Assembly (NCBI RefSeq): GCF_001499995.1
Contig: NZ_LQIU01000016.1
Location: 21,983 to 85,982 of the forward strand
DNA length: 64,000 nucleotides
Origin: Mycobacterium sp. IS-1496
GTDB lineage: Bacteria > Actinomycetota > Actinomycetes > Mycobacteriales > Mycobacteriaceae
Direction of reading: 5' to 3'
Shown here: piece after piece, positions 54,603 to 62,367 of the stretch
How positions within the stretch are numbered: position 1 is the stretch's first letter
How the letters are laid out: the number at the start of each line of letters is the position of its first letter
Notes under the pieces: generated by a model
Database searches by the model: none
What the model was told of the DNA's origin: nothing
The model's input: only the letters and a program-made list of their open reading frames with translations
Translations under genes and position numbers: made by a program

Positions 54603-55427
54603 GTGCTTTCCGTGGATCTGCCGTCCGGACCCATCTCCTACGACGACACCGGTGGCGACGGGCCCACGCTCGTGTTCGGTCACGGTCTGCTCATGGATGG
54701 CAGGCAGTGGCGCAAGGTCATCCCGCTGCTGCCCGGGTATCGATGCCTCACACCGACTCTGCCGCTGGGCGCGCACACCGCGCCGATGCGCGACGACGCG
54801 GACCTCACCCAGACCGGGGTGGCGAACATCCTCGCCGACTTCCTCGACGCCCTCGACCTCGACGATGTGACCCTGGTCCTCAACGATTGGGGCGGTGGCC
54901 AATTCGTCATCTCCGAGGGCCGCGACAAGCGCATCGGCAGGCTCGTGCTCGCGTCCTGCGAAGCCTTCGACAACTTCCCGCCCAAGCCGGCCCGGCCCGC
55001 GGCCCTGCTGTGCCGGCTACCGGGCGGCGGCTGGGTCCTCAGCCGGATGCTGGGGACGCGGTTCTTCCGCCACAGCCGGCAGGCCTACGGCGGGATGGCC
55101 AAGTCCGGACTGCCCGACGAGTTGTTCGACGAGTGGTTCCGGCCCGCCGTCGAGAACGCCGCGATCCGCCGCGATCTGGTCAAGTTCGCCACCGGCGCAC
55201 CCCCGCGCCGCCGGCTGCTCGAATTGTCCGGGAAGCTGGCCGCATTCGACCGCCCGGTACTCGTCGTCTGGGCACGGGAGGACCGGATGATGCCCCTGGA
55301 GCACGCCGACCGCCTGGTCGGGCTGTTCCCCGACGCCAGGAAGGTCATCGTCGACGACTCCTGGACGCTGATCCCCGAGGACCAACCGGAGGCCATGGCG
55401 CAGGCACTGCGCGACTTCGTGGGCTGA
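54603..55427 (+). CDS. Alpha/beta hydrolase, Asp-nucleophile type
   Basis: A 274-residue alpha/beta hydrolase. The HG oxyanion motif is TLVFGHGLLMDGRQW. The nucleophile elbow reads LVLNDWGGGQF, with Asp in place of Ser, as in haloalkane dehalogenases and epoxide hydrolases. VLVVWAREDRMMPLEHADRL supplies the acid. The expected His near the C-terminus is not clear in the DSWTLIPEDQ segment. The GTG at 54603 follows GGAGG. The divergent TetR gene probably controls it; the substrate is unknown. Confidence 0.87.
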   Translation: MLSVDLPSGPISYDDTGGDGPTLVFGHGLLMDGRQWRKVIPLLPGYRCLTPTLPLGAHTAPMRDDADLTQTGVANILADFLDALDLDDVTLVLNDWGGGQFVISEGRDKRIGRLVLASCEAFDNFPPKPARPAALLCRLPGGGWVLSRMLGTRFFRHSRQAYGGMAKSGLPDELFDEWFRPAVENAAIRRDLVKFATGAPPRRRLLELSGKLAAFDRPVLVVWAREDRMMPLEHADRLVGLFPDARKVIVDDSWTLIPEDQPEAMAQALRDFVG

Positions 55428-55455
55428 ATTCTCTCGCGAGAAGGGAAGGCGCGGG

Positions 55456-56283
55456 TCAGCCGATGCGGACGTCGGCGCCTTCGGCGACGGTGCCGGTGGT
55501 GACAACCGATGCGTAGAGACCCGCGCAGGGGTTGACGCCGAATTCGCCCGCCTGGACACGGTTGTGCTCGAGCGGATACCGCACCGATTGTGGCGACCGG
55601 CCCAGAGCGCCGTGCTCGAGGGTCGGTACGGAGCAGCGCGGCGTGGGCATCGTGCCGCGCAACTCGACATCGCCGAGGCGGATCGTCGCGCCGACCCAGT
55701 CGTTCTCGATGAACGGCGACGTCCCGGCGGGCGTCTCGATGACGATGTTGGGGCGGTAGCGCACCGCCTCGCCCCGGTCGAGCCCGACCGCGTCGAGCGT
55801 CGCGGTGGTGATCAGGTGCACCGGCGAATCGTCGACGAAGGCGCCGCCGGGCGTGCTCTGTGCGATCTCGAGCAGCGCGGCCTCGATCTCCGCGTCGAGG
55901 CCCTGGGTGAGCACGTCGATCGGATCGGAGCGCTCGACCACCGCACCCGCCGAGCGCTCGTCGGCCAGGTGCACGCGCCGGCCCACCAGTTCGGACACCG
56001 GCCCGGCGGACTCCTCGACAGGTACCCGGCGTCCGTCGGGCAACGTCACCACGACCCCGCCGGCCTCCGTGGTCGCCGAGCACTGCAACAGCTGACGCCA
56101 GAGGCGGGGGTTCTTCGCGGTCGCCACTCGGCCGGTCTCGTCGTCGAGGTAGGCATAACGCCGGTCACCGGCGACGCCGAGCGGACTCACGGCGATCGCT
56201 TCGCACGGTTCGCCCAGCATCGACTTCACCGGGTAGCGCCGCAGCGCGCCCACCCGTCCGGTCACCTCGACACTCGTCGTCAT
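55456..56283 (-). CDS. MOSC domain protein
   Basis: A 275-residue protein of the MOSC family (molybdenum cofactor sulfurase C-terminal-like). The N-terminal beta-barrel reads VGALRRYPVKSMLGEPCEAI, and the MOSC core has VRYRPNIVIETPAGTSPF, DWVGATIRLGDVELRGTMPT and PRCSVPTLEHG, whose Cys is the usual cofactor-binding residue. These proteins act in reductive detoxification of N-hydroxylated compounds or as sulfur carriers. The ATG at 56283 starts the barrel. It is convergent with the alpha/beta hydrolase gene, with 28 bases between them. Confidence 0.92.
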   Translation of the reverse strand: MTTSVEVTGRVGALRRYPVKSMLGEPCEAIAVSPLGVAGDRRYAYLDDETGRVATAKNPRLWRQLLQCSATTEAGGVVVTLPDGRRVPVEESAGPVSELVGRRVHLADERSAGAVVERSDPIDVLTQGLDAEIEAALLEIAQSTPGGAFVDDSPVHLITTATLDAVGLDRGEAVRYRPNIVIETPAGTSPFIENDWVGATIRLGDVELRGTMPTPRCSVPTLEHGALGRSPQSVRYPLEHNRVQAGEFGVNPCAGLYASVVTTGTVAEGADVRIG

Positions 56284-56358
56284 CGTCGCCTCAGCCTACG
56301 TGGGTGAGTCGCGGTGCCCTGGAGCCGTCCGCGCGGGGGAATCCCTCCCGGCGCACCA

Positions 56359-57312
56359 CTATCCCCAGGCGCTCGGATCGCCACCGACCGGCGGGGACAG
56401 CCGTGGCTTGAGCCGCACGGTGGGCATCGGCGGGGCCGGGAGATGTTGCACGGGGCCGCGGTAGCCCTCGACGCGGCCGAAGCGTTCGGACTCCGCCGCC
56501 CAGTCCGCCCGGAAGCCGGCGATCTCCTCGTGGCTGCGGCCGACGAAGTTCCACCACATCACCAGCGGCTCGCCGAACGGCGCGCCGCCGAGCAGCATGA
56601 CCCGGGCCGGGCGGTCCCCGGGATTGGCCAGTGTCAGGTGGTCCGCACCCGGTGCGCGGTAACCCAACTCGGCGCGAGCCAGAGGCGTGCCGTCGAGCAC
56701 CACCGGGCCGATGTCGACGAGTACGCCGTGCTCGAAGTCCGCTGCCACGTCGACGGTGAGTTCGGCGCGCGGGTCCAGCACGAGTTCGGCGCCGACGAGG
56801 GGGCTGTGCACGGCGACCGGCGAGCTGTGGCCCGCCAACGCGCCGAGAAGCACCCGGGCCGTCGCACCGCCGAGGCGCACCGGTGCGGGCGTCGCGTGGT
56901 CGAAGCGACGGGGGAGGTGGCGGGCGTGCTCGGGCAGCGCCACCCACAGCTGGACGCCGTGCAGTGTGGCGGTGGTCGCGGTGGACACCTCCGAGTGCGC
57001 GACACCGGACCCGGCCGTCATCAGGTTGAGCTCGCCCGGCCGGACCAGCGCCGACACGCCACTGCTGTCCCGGTGTTCGATCTCGCCGTCGAACAACCAG
57101 CTCACCGTCTGCAGGCCGGTGTGCGGATGCGGCGGCACGTCCATGCCGCCGGTGCGGCCGACGTCGTCCGGTCCGTAATGGTCGATGAAGCACCACGCGC
57201 CGATCAGGGAGCGTGCCCGTTGCGGCAGGGTACGTCGCACCGTCATCGCCCGCGGCCCACCGAGGGGCACCGCGCGGCTGGTGATGACGTCGATGCCCAC
57301 AGCTCCCATCAT
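56359..57312 (-). CDS. Pirin-family protein
   Basis: A 317-residue bicupin. Pirin features are GAWCFIDHYGPDD, GGMDVPPHPHTGLQTVSWLF (two metal His), GEIEHRDSSG and NLMTAGSGVAHSEV, which carries the third His and the Glu. Bacterial pirins have quercetinase-like or regulatory roles; the function here is not known. The frame begins MMGAVGID at 57312. It is divergent from the GH6 gene, with 54 bases between the two starts. Confidence 0.92.
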   Translation of the reverse strand: MMGAVGIDVITSRAVPLGGPRAMTVRRTLPQRARSLIGAWCFIDHYGPDDVGRTGGMDVPPHPHTGLQTVSWLFDGEIEHRDSSGVSALVRPGELNLMTAGSGVAHSEVSTATTATLHGVQLWVALPEHARHLPRRFDHATPAPVRLGGATARVLLGALAGHSSPVAVHSPLVGAELVLDPRAELTVDVAADFEHGVLVDIGPVVLDGTPLARAELGYRAPGADHLTLANPGDRPARVMLLGGAPFGEPLVMWWNFVGRSHEEIAGFRADWAAESERFGRVEGYRGPVQHLPAPPMPTVRLKPRLSPPVGGDPSAWG

Positions 57313-57366
57313 CGCTGTCCACCCCTGAATTGGAACCGTTTGCCGAGCGCCGCTAAGTTCCCTGGG

Positions 57367-58362
57367 GTGATGTCCTCAGCTGCAGGTGCAGTCGCGCGGT
57401 GGTTCGCTCCCCTCCTGACGGTCGCGGCCGTCGCAGGCACCGGTGCCCTCGTCGCACCCGTGCCCACCGGCCCCGCTCCGGCGGTGCGCCTGGCCGCCGA
57501 CGCCAACCCGCTGGTCGGACGGCCGTTCTACGTCAACCCGGCGTCCAAGGCCAGCCGTGCCCTGCAGGGCAATACGGATCCGCTGCTGGCCGCGGTCGCC
57601 AATACGCCCACGGCGTACTGGATGGACAACATCTCCACGCCGTCGATCGACGCGAAGTACATCGCCGACGCGCAGGCCGCAGGCACCACGCCGATTCTCG
57701 CGCTGTACGGCATCCCCAACCGGGACTGCGGGAGCTACGCCGCAGGCGGGTTCGGGTCGGCCGGCGCCTACCGGGGGTGGATCGACGGCGTCGCGGCGGC
57801 CATCGGCACCGGACCCGCCGCGGTGGTCCTCGAACCCGACGCGCTGGCCATGATCGACTGCCTGTCGCCCGGCCAGCAGCAGGAACGGCTCGACCTGATC
57901 CGCTACGCGGTGGAGACGCTGAGCCGCAACCCGGCGACCGGCGTCTACGTCGACGCCGGTCACCCGCGCTGGGTGGCCGCCGACGTGATGGCCGGCCGGC
58001 TGAACCAGGTCGGCATCGAGAAGGCGCGGGGCTTCAGCCTCAACACCGCCAACTTCTTCACCACCGAGGAGTCGGTCGGCTACGGGCAGGCCGTCTCGGG
58101 GATGACAGGCGGGAAGCCCTTCGTCATCGACACGTCGCGCAACGGCGCCGGACCGGTCGAGGGCGACCCGCTGTACTGGTGCAATCCAAGTGGACGGGCG
58201 TTGGGTGTGGCGCCCACCACCAACACGGGTAACCCGCAGATCGACGCGTTCCTGTGGGTCAAGCGGCCCGGCGAGTCCGACGGAGCCTGCCGCGGGGCGC
58301 CCAGCGCGGGCACGTTCGTCAGCAGCTACGCCATCGATCTGGCGCGTAACGCGGGCTGGTGA
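57367..58362 (+). CDS. Secreted GH6 cellulase/cellobiohydrolase-like
   Basis: About 331 residues. A signal peptide (SAAGAVARWFAPLLTVAAVA, then GTGALVAPV) precedes a catalytic domain beginning NPLVGRPFYVNPASKA. GH6 signatures are ILALYGIPNRDCGSYAAGGF (the Asp of RDCG), AAVVLEPDALAMID (the Asp of EPDA), YVDAGHPRWVAADVMAGRL and GFSLNTANFFTT. It hydrolyses beta-1,4-glucan from the inverting GH6 family. No cellulose-binding module is present. GTG (57367) and ATG (57370) overlap as starts. It ends at the shared bidirectional hairpin before the cutinase gene. Confidence 0.93.
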   Translation: MMSSAAGAVARWFAPLLTVAAVAGTGALVAPVPTGPAPAVRLAADANPLVGRPFYVNPASKASRALQGNTDPLLAAVANTPTAYWMDNISTPSIDAKYIADAQAAGTTPILALYGIPNRDCGSYAAGGFGSAGAYRGWIDGVAAAIGTGPAAVVLEPDALAMIDCLSPGQQQERLDLIRYAVETLSRNPATGVYVDAGHPRWVAADVMAGRLNQVGIEKARGFSLNTANFFTTEESVGYGQAVSGMTGGKPFVIDTSRNGAGPVEGDPLYWCNPSGRALGVAPTTNTGNPQIDAFLWVKRPGESDGACRGAPSAGTFVSSYAIDLARNAGW

Positions 58363-58369
58363 CGGCTCG

Positions 58370-58397
58370 CCCGTTCACCCACTGGTGGGTGAACGGG
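58370..58397. terminator. Bidirectional hairpin between GH6 and cutinase genes
   Basis: CCCGTTCACCCA (58370-58381) and TGGGTGAACGGG (58386-58397) are perfect complements with the loop CTGG. It starts 8 bases after the GH6 stop and contains the cutinase stop codon (58375-58377), so it probably terminates both convergent genes. Confidence 0.85.
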
Positions 58398-59058
58398 TGC
58401 CGGGTGGCCGGACGTGAGCGGCCACCCACTGGGCGGCCAGCTTGACCAGTCCGGATTGCGGATAGCGCACGTGCGCGTCGAAGTCCCGCCCCAACGAGCA
58501 CACCGGATCGTTGGTGTTGCACAGGTCTGCGGTGCGGGACCCGAAGACCGGGCTCAGGCGGGTCAGCGGTTGACCGACCCTTGCCGACGGGTTGCCGAAG
58601 ACGGTGACGGCGGCGATGCGCGGAACGACGGCGGCCGGCATGGGCGCGGCGTACCCGAGCCCGGCCACCGGCGACGTCGTGACGATGTCCATGACCGCTG
58701 CCCCCTGCGAGTAACCGCCGAGCACCATCTTGGTGTCGGGGCACTTCGCCGCGGTCGACTGGACCCGCAGGCTGGCGTCGGTGGCGCCGGCGCCGACCTG
58801 CAGGAAGTCCCACGACGCCGGGTACTTCACGGCGTACGTGCCGACCGTCTGCCCCTTCACCATGGGGCGCAGCGTCTCGACCAGGGCCTTGCCGACCACT
58901 CCGATGCCCGGCGGCTCGTCGGTGCCGCGGGCGAAGATCACCTCGATGTCCGGACAGCTCGGAGCGGCCGACGCGGTCGGTGCGACGACCGACGCGAGGA
59001 CGGCGAGCGCCGCTGCCACCGCCGGCCACACGCGGCGGGTCACCATGTCAACGGTCAC
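58375..59058 (-). CDS. Secreted cutinase-family esterase
   Basis: About 227 residues. A signal peptide (RRVWPAVAAALAVLASVVAP, then TASAAP) leads to the cutinase domain: SCPDIEVIFARGTDEPPGIG, KMVLGGYSQGAAVMD with the nucleophile Ser, LCNTNDPVCSLGRDFDAHV with the catalytic Asp and His, and conserved Cys pairs. Mycobacterial cutinase-like proteins act as lipid esterases or phospholipases. The GTG at 59058 is preferred over the ATG at 59046 because GAGGAGAGG precedes it by about five bases. Its stop codon lies inside the terminator hairpin. Confidence 0.93.
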   Translation of the reverse strand: MTVDMVTRRVWPAVAAALAVLASVVAPTASAAPSCPDIEVIFARGTDEPPGIGVVGKALVETLRPMVKGQTVGTYAVKYPASWDFLQVGAGATDASLRVQSTAAKCPDTKMVLGGYSQGAAVMDIVTTSPVAGLGYAAPMPAAVVPRIAAVTVFGNPSARVGQPLTRLSPVFGSRTADLCNTNDPVCSLGRDFDAHVRYPQSGLVKLAAQWVAAHVRPPGTRSPTSG

Positions 59059-59187
59059 GGCCTCTCCTCGACCGAAAGCTACGTTGGACTGTCGTCCTGT
59101 ACCCAATCGTCCCACAAGTCACTCCAGTAACACCGCTGTGCACCGGCGCCACCGAGGCGGGCGGTGTTCGATGCGACGATGGTCGGC

Positions 59188-60849
59188 ATGACCGCAACGC
59201 TCGTCGCGAAGAACGTGGCGGGTGGATTCGCCCACCGCACCCTCTTCGAGGGGCTGGACCTGACCGTGGCGCCCGGCGATGTGGTCGGAGTCGTCGGCGC
59301 CAACGGGGCCGGAAAGAGCACATTCCTGCGGATCCTGGCGGGCGATCTCGCGCCACTCGACGGCATGGTCAGCCTCGCACCGGCCGATGCGTTCGTCGGG
59401 TGGTTGCCGCAGGAACACGAACGGGTCCCCGGAGAGACCGTCGCCGCCTACATCGCGCGCCGCGCGGGCTGCACCGCGGCGACCGCGGCCATGGAGGCAG
59501 CGGCCGCCGCACTGGCCGAGCCCGAGGCCGCTCCACTCGCCGACCCGGCCGCCGCATACTCCGCGGCGCTGGATCACTGGCTGGCCACCGGCGCGGCCGA
59601 CCTCGACGAACGGCTGCCCGCGGTGCTGGCCGACCTGGGTCTCGACACCGACGCCGTGCGACCGGACTCGACGCCGATGACCGCGCTGTCGGGTGGACAG
59701 GCGGCGCGGGTGGGGCTGGCCGCGCTCCTGGTGTCGCGATTCGACCTGGTCCTGCTCGACGAGCCGACCAACGACCTCGACCTCGACGGCCTGGCGCGGT
59801 TGGAGCAGTTCGTCCGCGATCTGCGGGGCGGGGTGGTGTTGGTGAGTCACGATCGGGAGTTCCTGGCTCGCAGCGTGACTCACGTGCTCGAGTTGGATCT
59901 GGCCCAGAACACCACCACCGTCTTCGGCGGCGGGTACGAGAGCTACCTCGAAGAGCGTGAGGTCGGCCGCAGGCACCGGCGCGAACAGTACGAGGAGTTC
60001 GCCGAGAAGAAGGCCGACCTGGTCGCCCGGGCACGCGTGCAACGGGAATGGTCGAGCCAGGGTGTCCGCAACGCCATTCGCAAGGCTCCCGACAACGACA
60101 AGTTGCGGCGACGTGCGGCAGGCGAGTCCAGCGAGAAGCAGGCGCAGAAGGTGCGTCAGATGGAGAGCCGGATCGCCCGCCTCGAACAGGTCGCCGAACC
60201 CCGTAAGGAGTGGACGCTGCAGTTCACCATCGGGTCCGCACCACGGTCCAGTTCGGTCGTCGCCACGCTCGACAAAGCCGTTGTGCGACAGGGTGATCAC
60301 GTGCTGGGTCCCGTATCGCTGCAGGTCGATGCCGGCGAGCGGATCGGGATCACCGGCCCCAACGGCGCGGGCAAGTCGACACTGTTGCGGCTGCTGCTGG
60401 GACGACGCAGGCCCGACGAGGGGCGCGCGAGCGTGGGCGCCAACGTCGCCGTCGGGGAGATCGACCAGGCGCGTGCTGATTTCACCGGTTCGGAGCGACT
60501 CGTCGACCGCTTCGAAAAGCGGGTGCCGGGCTGGACCACCGCCGACGTCCGCACCCTGCTGGCGAAGTTCGGTCTGCGCGCCGACCACGTCGAACGTCCG
60601 GTGGACGACCTCTCGCCCGGGGAGCGCACCCGCGCGGGCATGGCGTTGCTGCAGGCGCTCGGTACCAACGTGCTGGTCCTCGACGAGCCGACGAACCATC
60701 TGGACCTGCCGGCCATCGAGCAGCTCGAACAGGCTCTCGAAACCTACGACGGCGCACTGCTGCTCGTGACACACGACCGTCGCATGCTGCAGAACGTGCG
60801 GCTGGACCGCACGTGGCGGGTCGACCGTGGGCGCGTCGTGGAGGTGTAG
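59188..60849 (+). CDS. ABC-F family ATP-binding protein
   Basis: About 553 residues with two ATPase domains and no membrane segments. The first has GVVGANGAGKSTFLRI, LSGGQAARVGLAALL and LLDEPTNDLDLD. The second has GITGPNGAGKSTLLRL, LSPGERTRAGMALLQ and LDEPTNHLDLPA. A charged linker (EEREVGRRHRREQYEEFAEK) connects them. Most ABC-F proteins act on ribosomes (antibiotic protection or translation factors). The specific role is unknown. The ATG at 59188 is used; the earlier in-frame ATG at 59164 has no better site. Confidence 0.93.
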   Translation: MTATLVAKNVAGGFAHRTLFEGLDLTVAPGDVVGVVGANGAGKSTFLRILAGDLAPLDGMVSLAPADAFVGWLPQEHERVPGETVAAYIARRAGCTAATAAMEAAAAALAEPEAAPLADPAAAYSAALDHWLATGAADLDERLPAVLADLGLDTDAVRPDSTPMTALSGGQAARVGLAALLVSRFDLVLLDEPTNDLDLDGLARLEQFVRDLRGGVVLVSHDREFLARSVTHVLELDLAQNTTTVFGGGYESYLEEREVGRRHRREQYEEFAEKKADLVARARVQREWSSQGVRNAIRKAPDNDKLRRRAAGESSEKQAQKVRQMESRIARLEQVAEPRKEWTLQFTIGSAPRSSSVVATLDKAVVRQGDHVLGPVSLQVDAGERIGITGPNGAGKSTLLRLLLGRRRPDEGRASVGANVAVGEIDQARADFTGSERLVDRFEKRVPGWTTADVRTLLAKFGLRADHVERPVDDLSPGERTRAGMALLQALGTNVLVLDEPTNHLDLPAIEQLEQALETYDGALLLVTHDRRMLQNVRLDRTWRVDRGRVVEV

Positions 60850-60970
60850 ACGCCGCTGCCGGCCCGCTCCCTACGAAAGAGTGACGGCGTGTCCCGGAAC
60901 TTTCGTCCGCGTCAATCCGTCATTACGCTCCAAGAATCGGTCGGCGGAGCGAGAGGACGGGGGCCCGGTC

Positions 60971-61705
60971 ATGACGGATGAGCGTCCGGACGAGACGGAT
61001 CGGCTCGCGAGTGTGAGCGAGGCCATCGAGTCGCTGAAGTCGTTGTTCGCGGACGGGCGGCCGCTCGACGAGCTCCTGGAGCGCGTGGCGGCGTCCGGAG
61101 TCGAAGCGATACCGGATGCGCACGCGGTGAGTATCACGGTGCTGGCCGAACCGACTCCGCGCACCGCCGCGTGCACCGACAAGCGTGTGCTCCGCCTGGA
61201 TCGCGAACAGTACGAGTCGGGCCGGGGCCCCTGTTTGGAAGCCGCCGACGTACGACGGCCGGTCCGTGCCGTGATGAGCCGTGACGAGCAACGCTGGCCG
61301 GAGTTCGTCGCGGCGGCGAGCGCTTGCGGCATCACCGCGACGCTGTCGGCGCCCCTTCTCGCTGACCGGGTGGGCCATGAGCCCGAACTCGTGGGATCAC
61401 TGAACATCTACAGCACGACCGCGACGGCCTTCGACCCCTTCGACGAAGCCCTCATGCGGTTGTACACGCTGACTGCCGGGCTCCTCATCACCAACGCCCG
61501 GCATTGGCAGCGGTCGCTCGAGACGATCGGTCAACTCAGCGAGGCACTCACCTCGCGCTCCGTCATCGATCAGGCCAAGGGTGCACTTCGGGCAGTACAC
61601 GGCTGCTCGGAGGAAGAGGCGTTCCAGCGCCTGGTCAAGGAATCGCAGAACAGCAACACCAAGGTCCATACCGTCGCGCGTGACTTCCTCGCGTCGCTCA
61701 CCTGA
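60971..61705 (+). CDS. GAF-ANTAR domain regulator
   Basis: A 244-residue protein. The GAF part (residues 35 to about 180) reads DELLERVAASGVEAIPDAHA, YESGRGPCLEAADVRRPV and LNIYSTTATAFDPFDEALM. The C-terminal ANTAR domain has SRSVIDQAKGALRAVHGCSE, then EEAFQRLVKESQNSNTKVHT. ANTAR domains bind paired hexaloop RNA hairpins and act as antiterminators; GAF-ANTAR proteins are common in mycobacteria. No such hairpin pair was recognised nearby. The ATG at 60971 is chosen over the longer frame from 60827 because it starts the family N-terminus. Confidence 0.93.
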   Translation: MTDERPDETDRLASVSEAIESLKSLFADGRPLDELLERVAASGVEAIPDAHAVSITVLAEPTPRTAACTDKRVLRLDREQYESGRGPCLEAADVRRPVRAVMSRDEQRWPEFVAAASACGITATLSAPLLADRVGHEPELVGSLNIYSTTATAFDPFDEALMRLYTLTAGLLITNARHWQRSLETIGQLSEALTSRSVIDQAKGALRAVHGCSEEEAFQRLVKESQNSNTKVHTVARDFLASLT

Positions 61706-61714
61706 GCGCGCCGG

Positions 61715-61873
61715 TCAGCACCGCGTCAGTTCGCGCTCGACGACGGAGACGTCGTCCGGGGTGATCTCGTCTTCGGGTGACCGGTGGGCCGGCCTCCGTC
61801 GCACGGTCACGTCGAGCGCGCGGTGAACACGGCGAAGAAGACGCTCGGGGGATGTGATCGGCAAACTTCGCAT
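61715..61873 (-). CDS. Small hypothetical protein
   Basis: A 52-residue basic frame: MRSLPITSPERLLRRVHRAL, then DVTVRRRPAHRSPEDEITPD and a C-terminal Cys. Codon third positions are strongly G/C, as in real genes here. No family is recognised. It is on the opposite strand to the ANTAR gene, ending 10 bases beyond its stop, with a 20-bp palindrome 18 bases upstream. It may be real and controlled from that site; a chance frame is possible. Confidence 0.45.
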   Translation of the reverse strand: MRSLPITSPERLLRRVHRALDVTVRRRPAHRSPEDEITPDDVSVVERELTRC

Positions 61874-61890
61874 ACGCCCAGGATACCCAA

Positions 61891-61910
61891 GTGCTAACAA
61901 TTGTTAGCAC
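61891..61910. promoter_or_regulatory. Perfect 20-bp palindrome
   Basis: GTGCTAACAATTGTTAGCAC is its own reverse complement over all 20 bases. It lies between the divergent small frame at 61715-61873 and the membrane protein gene at 61976, 66 bases before the latter. The symmetry is that of a homodimeric repressor site. No adjacent regulator is encoded. Confidence 0.8.
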
Positions 61911-61975
61911 CCAGCTAGCAGTGAGAGCCGCAACAGTGCGCCGGTCCGCCGACCTGGCGAAGGTAGATTCCGGGC

Positions 61976-62329
61976 ATGCAGCTCTTGCGCGACGCGGTCG
62001 TGCTCCTCCACATCGTCGGTTTCGCCGTCACCTTCGGCGCCTGGGCCGCCGAGGCGGTCGCCCGTCGTTTCCGCACCACCCGGCTGATGGACTACGGCGT
62101 GCTGCTGTCCCTGGTGACCGGCCTCGCGCTCGCCGCCCCGTGGCCCGCGGACGTCGTGCTCAACTATCCGAAGATCGGCGTGAAGCTCGCCATCCTGATC
62201 GTGTTGGGCGGCATCCTCGGCATGAGCAACGCGCGTCAGCGCAAACGCAACCTCCAAGTGCCGCGGCCACTGTTCTACGCGGTCGGCGTGCTGTCCTTCG
62301 CCGCGGCCGCGATCGCCGTGCTGTGGTGA
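61976..62329 (+). CDS. Small four-helix membrane protein
   Basis: A 117-residue protein with four hydrophobic segments: VVLLHIVGFAVTFGAWAAEA, YGVLLSLVTGLALAAPWPAD, VKLAILIVLGGILGMSNAR and LFYAVGVLSFAAAAIAVLW. The single His in the first helix (LLHIVG) is a feature of heme- or redox-linked small membrane proteins, but nothing identifies this one. The ATG at 61976 is used. The upstream perfect palindrome suggests it is regulated. Confidence 0.8.
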   Translation: MQLLRDAVVLLHIVGFAVTFGAWAAEAVARRFRTTRLMDYGVLLSLVTGLALAAPWPADVVLNYPKIGVKLAILIVLGGILGMSNARQRKRNLQVPRPLFYAVGVLSFAAAAIAVLW

Positions 62330-62367
62330 CCGGCACCGGTCGACGAGCCCCGTAGCGGTTGATCCGG

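Noticed and set aside
55428..55441. Hairpin TTCTCTCGCGAGAA between the alpha/beta hydrolase and MOSC genes
   Set aside because: Stem of five pairs only and no T-run; too weak to call as a terminator.
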